Assembly: GCA_026168455.1 (NCBI GenBank) | Contig: CM047426.1 | Span: forward strand, 65,935,342 to 65,999,341 | DNA length: 64,000 bases | DNA from: Theocolax elegans | Lineage: Eukaryota > Arthropoda > Insecta > Hymenoptera > Cerocephalidae | Direction: 5' to 3' | Program-made: the position numbers and the translations under genes | The notes under the pieces: model-generated | Told to the model about the DNA's origin: nothing | Database searches by the model: none | What the model saw: the letters and a program-made list of their open reading frames with translations, nothing else | In this document: positions 54,813 to 64,000 of the stretch, one piece after another | Position numbering within the stretch: the first letter of the stretch is position 1 | Layout: the number at the start of each line of letters is the position of its first letter

Positions 54813-55938
54813 TGTAACGGTAAACGGTTCACGCGAGACGAAAATCGTACCGATCGCGTGAGTCTACCGTTGAAGACGCGTAAGGCGCATGCGCGAGCGC
54901 GTCGGAGAGCCGGTGTGCACGACACACCGGCAGTATCGTTCGAACCTCGAACAACACGGGATCGGCAGCATCGTTCGGTTCGCAGCTCGACCTAACGTGA
55001 GATCGGTCAAGGCCCCGCGACCTCGAACTGTAGTGAAGGATCGAGAGAGAGGGCAAAGGAAGGTTCGAGAGAGAGAGAGTGAGAAAAAGCGGACATCGAG
55101 AGTGCCAATTCGCAGTTCCGAAAAGGCAAGTAAGTCCTGGCCAGGCGTACGCCGTTTCGAAAGTACGACGCGATCCGCGAGCGGCATCGGGATACGCGCG
55201 ATACCCCGACGCAACATATCGCCCGAGCGAGAGGCCGGATACTCTCGCCGTGTCTCTCTCTATCGCGTAGGCACGCGTTCGATAAGCCGGAGTGCTCCAC
55301 ACTCCGGCAATAATTTACCCGTATCAGGCCTTCTGCCTAACCAGGTGTTCGATACCTGGTGCAATCTCGTTCCCCCTGAACATATCGAGACGCCGTGTCT
55401 CGGAGCGTGGTTTGCGGCGGGCGCACACACACACGTACATACTGTATATGCTTGTTTTCTTTTGTTCCCGCGATTATTTACTTATTTTGATTTAACCGTT
55501 ATTGGGCCAGGGTTTTAGCATCGCCTTGGCTCGCCCCGACATAATTTGTAAGCTTATGTAACCTAGTAATTTTTAGTTATTTTTGAATAAATTGAACTGA
55601 CATTTTAATCGCGAGTGTCGATTCATTAACCCCGCGAGTAATTCCTATCCCAAAGGCGAATACCGCCATGCCCCGCGGGTGTCGTGCATTGTACTCAGCA
55701 CGACACACTTAACTGAGTAGCCGAGTACGAGCATCATCGGAGGATAAGTGTGCACTAAGTATGTGCACACATTGTACACAGGGCCAACGTCGTCGTTCGG
55801 AGCTTGAGGCTAGCTCCGGTCGTCTCGAAAGGTAATTTTCACCGATTTGTCGGCTGTATGGTGAGACAGCTGACCTCGGTATTACATTGATTTCCTGTAC
55901 ATCGAACAGATGTACAGGACGAACATAACCCTGTTACA
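54813..55938 (+). repeat. 3' LTR
   Basis: Same as the 5' LTR over 1,126 bp. Differences seen: GAGAGAGAGAG to GAGAGAGAGGG near 55,050, GCTCC to GTTCC near 55,115, CGCGG to CGCGA near 55,200, CCGGG to CCGAG near 55,225, and an A/T plus 1-bp indel near 55,581. Confidence 0.9.
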
Positions 55939-58403
55939 TGATAATGGTAAAAACATAATCAGTACAAAAAAAATTTAGTTTAAATCTTATTCAATACTAA
56001 CAAACTTTTAATTTTAGATAATTGTTTTACTAAGAATACGTCTGAGAACGATGCGCGTAGAACAGCAGGTTCTAATATCAGAAAACGTACTGTACATAAA
56101 GAAAAATGGAAAAGTACAACTGCGAAAAAATAAAAAAATAGTGGCGAGGCAGGTACATCTGCAGATGGAAGGCCCATTGAAGAGAGGCGTGTAAAATCCG
56201 GATGCCAGGTGTGCAGATTTAAGTGCAGCAACAGATTAACATATATGCAACGGAAAACAATATTTACAGAGTTTTGGACATTAAATATCCTGACGAGTCA
56301 CAAACAAAGTTTTCAAGTAAATACTATCTTTGTGTTAATAGCTGTAAAATTAAAGTATACCAAAAAATGTTTCTCAATACTTTGGGTAAATTCTTTTTTT
56401 TAATGTGCAATATTATTTATTTTTGACAATAATTTATAAGTCTAAGTACAGTGAATTAAATATTATATTGACTTTTTAAAACAAATTAAAATAGTTTAGT
56501 ATAATTAAATTTTTAGAATTTTCAAACTCTTAATGCATTATAGGCACATTATAGTTGGTTCTAAATTCTATCGTACAAAATTAACATACATCGGAAAAAA
56601 GTTTAGTTATGTAAAACATTAATTTTGACGATTAAATTCTTAAGATGTCTTACCTAAATTAGAAACAATAACAAATAAAAAAGATAGCTTGTAACTTATA
56701 GAAGGGCATAAAGAATCAACTTTTGTTGAGAAAATAATTCTTTTAATAAAAATTAAATAAACAATAATTTGTCGATAATTTTGAGTCAAAAACTAGATAC
56801 AAACGATAAACCAAATATTAACCAAATATTAAGTACTACCTGAGGTAGAAAATTATCTAATTTTATCCGGACCTCTATTGTTTAGAATGGCGTGTACATG
56901 TTATTTTTTTAAAGCGATAAAACCTTATTTTTTGTTATAAAGGAATAAGCAGAAAATAGTTAACAACTATTAAAAAAAAGAAACAGAATTCGGCTACTGG
57001 ATAATTAATTTATGATGATTTGCAGTATAAATTGATATGCAATATAAATTTATTTCCGCGAGTTGAATCACACTATTGTAGAGCAAATTCAGAGAGAGAG
57101 AGAGAGAGTATTTAGATGAAAATTTAAATATCCAAAAAAGGTATAATTTATATGTAGAATGGATCTCTTGTGAAAGTAATGCAAAACCAATGTCAGCCTA
57201 TTATTATCGGCACATATTTACTCGTGATATTAATTTGCATTTTCACCGACCAAATAAAGATCAATGCGACCTATGCTCTGCATACAGTGTAATGAAAAAT
57301 GAAGAAAAGATCGCTGTGTAGGCTAAGTTTGAGAAGCATATAAAAAATAAAGACGAGGCTCGTAAATTAATGTTTAAAGATAACGAAGAACAAAGAAAGA
57401 CGCCACAATATGCAGTGCATCTTTTGATTTGCAAAAAGCTCTGATCACTCCAAAAGCAGAGATTTCCTCTTTATATTACAAAAGAAAATTATCAATATTT
57501 AATTTTATAATTTATATTATGGCTACTAAACAAGGTTATGCTAATGTGTGGAATGAGACGATAGCAAAAATAGGTGCTAATGAAATTGCAAGCCTGCTTT
57601 GATGGTTTATCAAACATCAAGTGGATAATGGAGTAAAGAACTTTAAATTTGCGAGTGACAACTGCACTGAACAAAATAAAAATAAAATTTTATTTTCTGT
57701 GTACATGAAGGCAGTAACGGAATTCAATATAACAATTGCACATAGGTATGTATCTCCATACAACGATGTATTATGTATGCAATTTATTCTTTATAATATG
57801 ATCGTTTTTAATGAAGCGGGCTGAGGTTGTTTTTTTCATTGCAATTTCAAAATGTTTTTTTTTAAGATTTTTTTAACACTCAATGTTAAACTAACGCTAT
57901 TCGTCAATCATGTCGTGAATAGTATTCGCAAACCGTTCCGTGAGGAAGAAAGCATATTCTTGCCCTAGTTTCGAAATGTAGTATTTTCATTATTTATTTA
58001 CAATTTTTGTTGTACCCCTTTCCGTGATTGGATGAAAAGCCAAATCCAGCTTTTTATATTTTTCGTAAATTCCTAATATTTTTTCTTTTTATTAATATTT
58101 TTTTCACTGAACTTAATCTATTTCACGTTACAGTAGTATAAAAAATTTTCATATTTTCACATTTCCATAATTTTTAATCATTTTAATTTAAAGCACTAAA
58201 ATGATTTTTTTTTGTAAATTTTAAACCCTCTACTAAAGTTTAATTTACAAAACTTTTCATCCACTTAATGTAAAATCTCCTACAGTATGTTTGATTATAA
58301 TTGTATAGGTATTTAGTGAAAGGTCATACGCAGCATGATGGAGACTGCGTGCACTCAGCAATTGAAAAAGCTGCAAGACACGAAATAGTATATTACACAC
58401 CTA

Positions 58404-58620
58404 GGGAGGTAAAGTATTGGTCAGTCCATAGCACATGTAAATTGGCACCTGAGCCGAAGGCGAGGGTGGTAAACATGTGCTGTGGGGTGACCATTTTACC
58501 TCCCGTGGGATGTATACTATTTTTCACCACCAGTAGGCCGAAAATAACACATTCCTTTTTCGGTGTCGGGAGGGAATGTGGTACTTTCGGTCTACGTGTG
58601 GTGAAAAAGTATTTTCCCAA
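58404..58620. mobile_element. Small palindromic insertion in the last part of the DUF7869-like gene
   Basis: Coding similarity stops after YYTPRE and resumes with EWYSIIKNAKVEE. The 215 bases between contain inverted pairs, e.g. GAGGTAAAGTATTGG with CCATTTTACCTCC, and CACCACCAGTAGGCCGAAA with TTTCGGTCTACGTGTGGTG. Confidence 0.6.
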
Positions 58621-58825
58621 GAAGAGTGGTACAGTATTATAAAGAATGCTAAAGTTGAAGAATCGAAGTACATTGTTCGTGATATAAAACAAAATGAATT
58701 TTATAATTTTTCAAACCTTTCAGACGCAAGTTTTTGGAGAAAAAGAAAAACTTCTCAAATAAGTAAAATTAGCATATCTTTGAACAAAATCCACATTATA
58801 TACAATTATAATGTTGAACTATAGT

Positions 58826-58950
58826 ATATTACGATACGAGTGTGCAAAGCAGGCGATTCACGCACAAGTCGCATTTGCCGCCCGAGCGAAGCGAGGGTGG
58901 CAAAAAGACGAGTTCTTGTATCGGCTGAGCACACTCGAATCGTATGATAT
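58826..58950. repeat. Small palindrome with GAGCGAAGCGAG core, copy 2
   Basis: TATTACGATACGAGTGTGC and its mirror GCACACTCGAATCGTATGAT flank CGCCCGAGCGAAGCGAG. It has the same architecture as 28,985-29,120. Just downstream (59,020-59,140) another GCTTCGCG/CGCGAAGC-rich hairpin cluster continues up to the last coding exon. Confidence 0.55.
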
Positions 58951-59349
58951 TTTTTAACAAGATGTGAGCAAAACATATATGATTAAATTAAACCGTGAAT
59001 GAACCAAAGCGATTCGCATACTGCGTGCGCGAAACACAGTGCTTCGTACAGCAAATTGCTTCGCGCACGCATTCAAGCGAGCGTGAATCAGGTGCTTCGC
59101 ATACGCAAAGCAAGAATGAGAAACCGTGTTTCACGCACGGAGTGTTAAAAAAAGAATTTCCTATGACATTTACGAACAATACATTAGATCATTGTTATAA
59201 TAATAATATACCATTAGATAAGGATAAAAAGAAAGATTTGCAAAGCATGTTAGATGAAGGTATAGTACCATCCGATTATGTAAATTTTTATAAATCTTTA
59301 ATAATCTAAAATATTTTAATAATTTAGAAAATTTCAATCTTACGCATTT

Positions 59350-59772
59350 TTAAAAAATTTTTTTTTTATTTATTTTTATTTAACGTCGCTCTATTCATGC
59401 TGCCAGGGCTAATCAGCGACGAAGGTGAACGGTGTGTCTGTAAACAAAGCACATGTAGTTGAAACAGTGGTGCTTGTGTCCATCGGAAGATATCATCGGT
59501 CACTGTAATTAGTCTAATAATTACAGTTTCCTGTCCTCCCGATGGAACCACCGCGATCCTCTTTACATCTTCGCGTCCCTAACGTTCCCTATAGTTCAGA
59601 TGCCCGTGCCTCTCATGCACTGACAAATGCACGAAACGCACGCGCACCTGAACTGGCGTCACATTATAGTGACACGCCGAACCACTGAGTCGCGGTGTTC
59701 GAAAAATGCACATGAAAAAATTTTCAGAGGTACACGTCTGGGATCGAACCCACGACCCTCGGTGTGAGAGGA
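59350..59772 (-). mobile_element. tRNA-derived SINE, 5' truncated
   Basis: On -, the head CTCTCACACCGAGGGTCGTG with GGGTTCGATCCCAG is a tRNA anticodon-arm/T-arm sequence with a good B-box; the A-box half is missing. A unique body of about 330 bp and an A-rich tail (AAATAAAAATAAATAAAAAA, ending near 59,356) follow. It lies between the last exon of the large transposon and its right TIR. Confidence 0.6.
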
Positions 59773-59790
59773 ATTTTGGTATTTTCGCAG

Positions 59791-59948
59791 CAGTGTTGCA
59801 AACTTAAAATCGAAGGAAAAAATGCCTTCCCGAAATTGTTACCTTTTTCACACGCGATTTGAAATTGTTACCTTTTTGCCTCGTCGCTTGAAATTGTTAC
59901 CTTCTTGCCACATCAGTTGAAAATGTACCTTCTTGCGCTCAGCCAACG
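59791..59948 (-). repeat. Right terminal inverted repeat
   Basis: The reverse complement aligns with 45,292-45,450 over its whole length, with about 15-20 differences by eye and equal length within one or two bases. The inner boundary is next to the 5' end of a SINE. Confidence 0.75.
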
Positions 59949-59952
59949 ATAT

Positions 59953-60265
59953 GTATATATATACGTAAGTTTTAGACATGTCAAAATCTATAGTGCGACA
60001 CATCGGAGGTCGCACTCAGTACGCATCCAAAGCCTGAGGCATACAGCTTCTACGCTCGTAGGTAGAGACTACGTGACAATGTAGCAGTAAACACGTTGTC
60101 AACCAAAAAGTCATGATGTTTGTCGCAAACGGTTATAATTAAAGTAAATTAACCCATTAAGAACGAAAGGGATCCTTCTTTCCCTTTTTTTTCAACGGCA
60201 TCGTCTTATTTGAAAACAGATGTGAAAAAAATTTAGATGGATCAATATGGATGTAAAATCAGCTG
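59953..60265. other. Flank between the large transposon and the Gypsy remnant
   Basis: No supported feature. It starts in a TATATATA run that served as target site. Confidence 0.35.
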
Positions 60266-60267
60266 AT

Positions 60268-61026
60268 CTATAGTATAGTTTTAGTCGTTGGAGGGCAATG
60301 CGAATCCTCTAGCACGCGCGTCCTATGTTCAATGGGCACAACTAATCTCCAACCCTCCTCTTGACCCGTGATTGGGTCCAACAGCTTATCGGTCGTGAAT
60401 CTATACAGCATTTCATCCTCAATTTTCCAGTGCGGAAACTTTTGAGAACTGGACCTCACATCATCCAATCTGGTGATGTACCATGGGTCGGTATTCACGT
60501 CAAAGGAGGCTATTTCGACTTCGTCCGAGTCCAGATTAACAGCGCGAGAGAGTGCGTCGGGAACATAGTGTAGTGCACCTTTCTTGTGCACAATCTCGAA
60601 GAGTCACTGTTGCATCTCAAGCACCCAGCGCGCTAAGCCACCCGTGGGCTCTTTAAGAGTTTTCAGCCATTTGAGCGCGCTGTGGTCCGTCACAGCTTTA
60701 AAACGATACGCTTCAATATATGGCCGAAGTTTCTTAATTGCCCAGATTAAGGCTAGACACTCTTTCTCCATCGTCATGTAATTACGCTCCGCCTTGTTCA
60801 ACACTCGGCTGACGTAAACGATCGGATGCTCGAAACCATCTTCATCTTCTTGGGTTAACACAGCTCCAATAGCGTAATCACTCACGTCACTCTGGACCGA
60901 GAAAGGCTTAGAGAAGTCTGGTCGAGCGAGTACTGGCGCGCCAGCTAGAGCTAACCTGAGTTCACGGAACGCCGCATCCTGCTCTGGTCTCCACTCCCAT
61001 GGCTGGTCCTTACGGAGTAATCTCAC
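60268..61026 (-). pseudogene. Gypsy RNase H and integrase start
   Basis: Frames 61,026-60,604 and 60,591-60,268 are separated by one stop: PWEWRPEQDAAFRELR, QSDVSDYAIGAVLTQE, YVSRVLNKAERNYMTMEKEC, AVTDHSALKWL, then HKKGALHYVPDALSRA. This is RNase H followed by the linker to the integrase zinc domain, which breaks off at VLEDSHCPPTTKT. The catalytic core of the integrase is absent. Confidence 0.75.
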
Positions 61027-61209
61027 GAGAGGGATCTTAATATCCGACTCTCGATTTATAAAACGAGAATACTAACCGACCATGCCTAGGAAGGAACGAA
61101 GTTATTTAACATTTCTTGGGGTCGGATAATTTAGGACAGGAGCCACTCGATCCACATCGGGACGAAGTTTATTACCATCCAGGCGGTACCCAAGGAACGT
61201 AACGCTCGA

Positions 61210-61983
61210 TCAACAGAACTGACACTTTTCTGTGTTCAATTCTAGCCCTGCGTTCACTAGTGTGCATAGAACCATTTCCAACCATTTCAAATGTTCCTCG
61301 AAAGTTTCGGTTACAACGATTAGATCGTCCAGGTAACCATAAACATGATGTTCAACTTCGGAACCAAATAGAGCATCCATCAACCGTGTAAATGTCATGA
61401 GTGCATTCATCAGTCCGAACGGCATCCGTGTGAACTGCCACAACCCAGACCCAGGCACAGCGAATGCGGTGTAATGTCGACTAATTTCTGACGTTAACAC
61501 TTGGAAATATGCTTTCTTAAGATAGATCTTAGAGATGAATTTGGCATTATGTAACTTATCCAGAATCGAATCCATATTCGGTATTGGATATGAGTTACGT
61601 TTTGTTACCGCATTCAGATCTCGGAAGTCTATGCAAAAACAATAGCTACCTTCGTCTTTGCGAACTATCACTGGAGCGGCAGACCATTCACTTACACTCG
61701 GTTCCATTATTCCTCTCTCAAACATTTTCCTGACTTCTTGCTGGGCGAATTCGAGGACTTTAGGCGACATACGTCTTGGTTTATGACGTCCTGGTCGTGC
61801 ACCTGGTTGTACTTCCACGTGATGTTCGATCAACGTAGTAAAGCCATGCACATCGCCTGGTGGTGGTAATAAGTTCTCTACTAACTTTCTTACCCTCTCT
61901 CGCTGGTCTTCAATATACCTGCACACTCTGCGAGAATCCTCGTGTCTCCGTCTCGGATTCCATCCTTGACAAAAGACTGCCAT
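61210..61983 (-). pseudogene. Gypsy reverse transcriptase with altered motif A
   Basis: 257 codons: HKPRRMSPKVLEFAQQEV, WSAAPVIVRKDEGSY, CIDFRDLNAVTKRNSYPIP, FISKIYLKKAYFQVL, TAFAVPGSGLWQF, MPFGLMNALMTF and YGYLDDLIVVTETF. The catalytic Asp of motif A, expected in KIDLK, is Tyr here (KIYLK), which should abolish activity even though YLDD of motif C is intact. Confidence 0.8.
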
Positions 61984-62903
61984 TTTCCGGCGCCAACGCC
62001 GTCCAAGAGGACATCGCCAATTTTAACCTCGATGTTCCAATGTTGGAGGAAGTCCATACCGAGAATCATCGAGTATTCCATACTCTCGACTATTCTCAGT
62101 TGGATGTTACCATCTAATACCTCAATTCCAAATAGAACATCTAACAAACCTAGGACTTTCAGTGCCGGTCCTGCGACACCTCGCACGATTACCTTGGCCG
62201 GTTTCCACTTATCCCTGTAGCATTCCGCTACGTCAACGCGTATAAGTGAAACCATTGCTCCTGGGTCGAATAATGCTTTAAAATCCTTGCCACCAAGTCT
62301 TACCGAGAAGAACAAACGGTTTTCGGAATACACTCCCGCAACCATGTCTTCGGCTTGACTGTCAAGTAGAGCTGGAGTCGAACTTGTCTCTCTGGACGTC
62401 TTCGGAACGGCTCCTGCCCCCCCCCCCTGAACTGTTCTAATCGGCAACGATTTTGAACTGTTCAGCACCCGATCAAGAGAGACAATCGCTTGACTCTCAT
62501 TAAACTGTTTTAAACTCTTTTCTTTGATCGTAGGCTGGGGTGACAATGAGTAACAAGTATCATCGTTCTCATTGATGGGGTTACATAGGTTTAGAGTTTT
62601 TTTCTCGTTCTCTATTTCCTTAGGTAACCGTTTGTGTTAGTTAAACGCCTGCCCACGGAGTACTTCAGACCAGAAAGACTCTTTGTTTTTCTTGATCTCT
62701 GGAAGTCCTAAATCTGCTTTGTTCGGTGCTTCGAACGTTCGAGTTAGCTTGGAAGGGGTCTCAGCCTTAACCATAGGTAACTCAGCAGATTTCAGCAAAT
62801 TCAGATGTTCAGGGGTATTCTCTCTTACCTTTTGAACGTTTGTTTGCTCTCCGTTTAGCAGTTCAGCAAAGTCAGTGAGGTGTTTGTCCTTCTTAACAAA
62901 CAA
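61890..62903 (-). pseudogene. Gypsy linker and protease
   Basis: A linker frame (62,903-62,637) and a 218-codon frame (62,546-61,890). The latter contains a retropepsin-like domain: RLGGKDFKALFDPGAMVSLI with DPGA in place of the classical D-S/T-G-A, and later MILGMDFLQHW. DPGA occurs in some insect Gypsy lineages, so this may be natural and not a mutation. It runs into RT in an overlapping frame. Confidence 0.7.
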
Positions 62904-62999
62904 CCTCGCGGGTTCACCAACCCGTATTTCTTGCCCCCTCGAGCTCTTGTGCTCTTTTAATTGCGTGCAGGGCCCGGGGGGCGATTCTGGTATCCTGCT

Positions 63000-64000
63000 G
63001 CTAGGTTTCCCAGATATTGCCGCAAATGTTCACACTTTGGACAATTATCTAGGGTTACCCCGGTTGTGTGGCACACCTGACACTCAGTGGGTGCTGCCAC
63101 GTTCGGGCACTGGTCCGCTGTATGTCCCATACTTGCGCAATGTAGGCAAGTCTAATTGGGACAATTGGAATATCGATGTCCTACTTTGTGGCATGTAAAA
63201 CATATGCCAAAGAAGGGACTATTCGGATTCCTTCGAAAACCAGCGTCTTGGGTCTGCCTCTGCATAGTACGATCATATGCCGTGCTTTGACTACTTTGAG
63301 GCGTATAGACGGGTGTCGTCTGAGCTTGAGCAACGTATTGTTTCGGCCTTGCACCGTTATATTGTTGCTGCTTTGACCCTGTCTGTTTAATTACCGAATA
63401 TTGTCTTGCATTATTGATATTTTGTGCGTCCACAAAATTTTCACTTTGTTGCAAGTACTGATGTTGTGTAGTGTTGCGAGTACCATACACATTGGCTACT
63501 TCACAATCACTTGAAGATGGGCTAGAAGAATGTTTCTTATTTTTCGTGCTCCTTTTCTTTTTGAACGTCTTCTTCTTCGGTGGTGGAGATGGCTGAGGAA
63601 CCGGTTGGCTCTTCTTATTCTCAACTAATGATGCTACTTTCCCCGAAACTTTAGACGAACTACGTTTTGGGAAAGCTTGTGGAATATGAACTTGTTCTCT
63701 TGGTATGGGTTCCGCAAATCTCTTGTCCCATATCAAGTATTGTTCATATTCTTTGCCGTACATCATTATGTCTTCAAAATTATTGATGGATCTCGAGGAC
63801 ATAAATTTACGGCACTCCGATCTCAATTGAGAATATGCCATCTCTACTTGTTGACGCAACGGAGGAGGTCGGCGGAATTTCCACACAAAAGCCTTAAAGC
63901 AATTCAGGTATTTTACGACCTTCTCTCTTTTGTCTTGCGTGCAGCGTTGTAGATCCTCGAATAAATCTTGATCTCGTAACTCGTGACCGTATTCATTCAA
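63000..64000 (-). pseudogene. Gypsy gag with zinc knuckles (partial)
   Basis: 282 codons are open from the edge to 63,152. Capsid-type helices: YLNCFKAFVWKFRRPPPLRQQVEMAYSQL, then RKFMSSRSINNFEDIM. A Lys/Ser-rich linker (KKKTFKKKRSTKNKKH) and Gln-rich stretch precede the first knuckle CFTCHKVGHRYSNC. After a stop at 63,152, further knuckles follow: CLHCASMGHTADQC and CQVCHTTGVTLDNC. The N-terminus lies outside the window. Confidence 0.75.

Larger units (their letters stand above)
47968..55938 (+). mobile_element. Young Gypsy-like retrotransposon lacking protease and RT
   Basis: Complete LTR-to-LTR structure with TSD TGAT (47,964-47,967 and 55,939-55,942), PBS, long leader, gag, RNase H tail plus integrase, and a polypurine tract. 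The two LTRs differ at only about six positions that I could find, so insertion is recent. The element lies within a coding exon of the DUF7869-like gene. It must depend on an autonomous relative for reverse transcriptase and protease. Confidence 0.9.
55943..59309 (+). pseudogene. DUF7869-like gene, 3' exons with conserved domain (candidate transposase)
   Basis: After the split exon, the exon from about 56,021 starts DNCFTKNTSENDAR. It has one stop (about 56,131), a Cys block (SGCQVCRFKC) and FTEFW, then a 1-base frameshift before KIKVYQKMFLNTLG. The exon near 57,045-57,746 has FPRVESHYCRANSER, then a GA run that shifts frame. It continues YYYRHIFTRDINLHFH, KDQCDLCSAY, SSLYYKRKLSIFNFTIY, GANEIASLL and KFASDNCTEQNKNKILF. 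The exon from 58,309 has YLVKGHTQHDGDCVHSAIEKAA. The gene ends near 59,309 with KKDLQSMLDEGIVPSDY. The SDNCxxQNKN and GHTQ.xxD motifs define the family and hold conserved acidic residues that could be catalytic. Small MITEs interrupt it at 58,404 and about 58,826. Confidence 0.65.
45292..59948. mobile_element. Large DNA transposon with 158-bp TIRs (candidate; Sola-like?)
   Basis: The outer ends are CGTCGGCTGAGCACAAGAAG (left) and the complement of CGTTGGCTGAGCGCAAGAAG (right). Both are followed by the same tandem 29-30-bp units and by a TTTTTTCCTTC...TTTTAAGTT block. ATAT flanks both ends (45,288-45,291 and 59,949-59,952). Between them lies one multi-exon gene on +. Subtracting the nested retrotransposon leaves about 6.7 kb. 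A 4-bp TSD and a gene of this type would fit a Sola-like superfamily, but I am not certain of that name. Later insertions include a Gypsy-like element, a SINE and small MITEs. Confidence 0.55.
60266..64000 (-). mobile_element. Gypsy retrotransposon, 3' truncated, extends past the window
   Basis: Read on - from the window edge: gag, knuckles, linker, protease, RT, RNase H and the first part of the integrase, which stops near 60,266. Both LTRs are absent here. The many small frameshifts and stops make it an older copy than the element at 48-56 kb, and the two belong to different lineages. Confidence 0.8.

Overview
This is an AT-rich eukaryotic window with no bacterial gene organisation, no rRNA and no intact single-copy host gene. 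It looks like transposon-dense insect DNA. A hymenopteran such as an ant or parasitoid wasp is my best guess, based on the mix of Polinton, Penelope, Crypton-type recombinase, R1/CR1-like LINEs, Copia, Gypsy and many fold-back MITEs. Nearly everything recognisable is a mobile element, and many are nested in one another.

Layout. 0-3.5 kb: remains of a Polinton/Maverick (integrase on +, protein-primed DNA polymerase B on -) carrying a TTAA-flanked MITE. 3.5-5.2 kb: a fold-back element whose end is split by a solo LTR (TSD GCCT). 6.5-14.6 kb: a GIY-YIG fragment, a decayed minisatellite, a TTAA MITE, and a Penelope-like element split near its 3' end by a 3.96-kb giant inverted-repeat element with an 8-bp TSD. 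15.1-17.8 kb: an intron-containing tyrosine recombinase gene (Crypton-type) broken by another fold-back element; each arm of that insert carries a perfect histone-mRNA-type 3' stem-loop. 17.8-21.8 kb: an internally deleted Copia element on -. 22-31.2 kb: a cluster of one palindromic MITE family, one possible cadherin-like exon and a Cys-rich gene remnant. 32-38 kb: R1-type LINE pieces on - plus MITEs. 38.9-43.2 kb: a nearly intact CR1/Jockey-like LINE on -. 44.3-45.3 kb: a solo LTR.

45.29-59.95 kb is the most interesting part. Two inverted repeats of about 158 bp, each built of four 29-30-bp subterminal repeats and flanked by ATAT, bracket a multi-exon gene. Its exons join in phase, and its product resembles the DNC.xQNKN / GHTQ.xxD family (DUF7869-like). 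I read this as a large DNA transposon, possibly Sola-like, whose candidate transposase exon was split by a young 8-kb Gypsy-like retrotransposon (47,968-55,938; TSD TGAT; LTRs almost identical). That retrotransposon is itself odd: it keeps gag, an RNase H tail and a full integrase but lacks protease and reverse transcriptase. 60.3-64 kb: a 3'-truncated Gypsy element on - whose RT has lost the motif-A aspartate.

No element here looks fully autonomous. The CR1-like LINE (one frameshift, lost 5' end) and the RT-less Gypsy-like element (young, structurally intact, needs a helper) are the closest to active.
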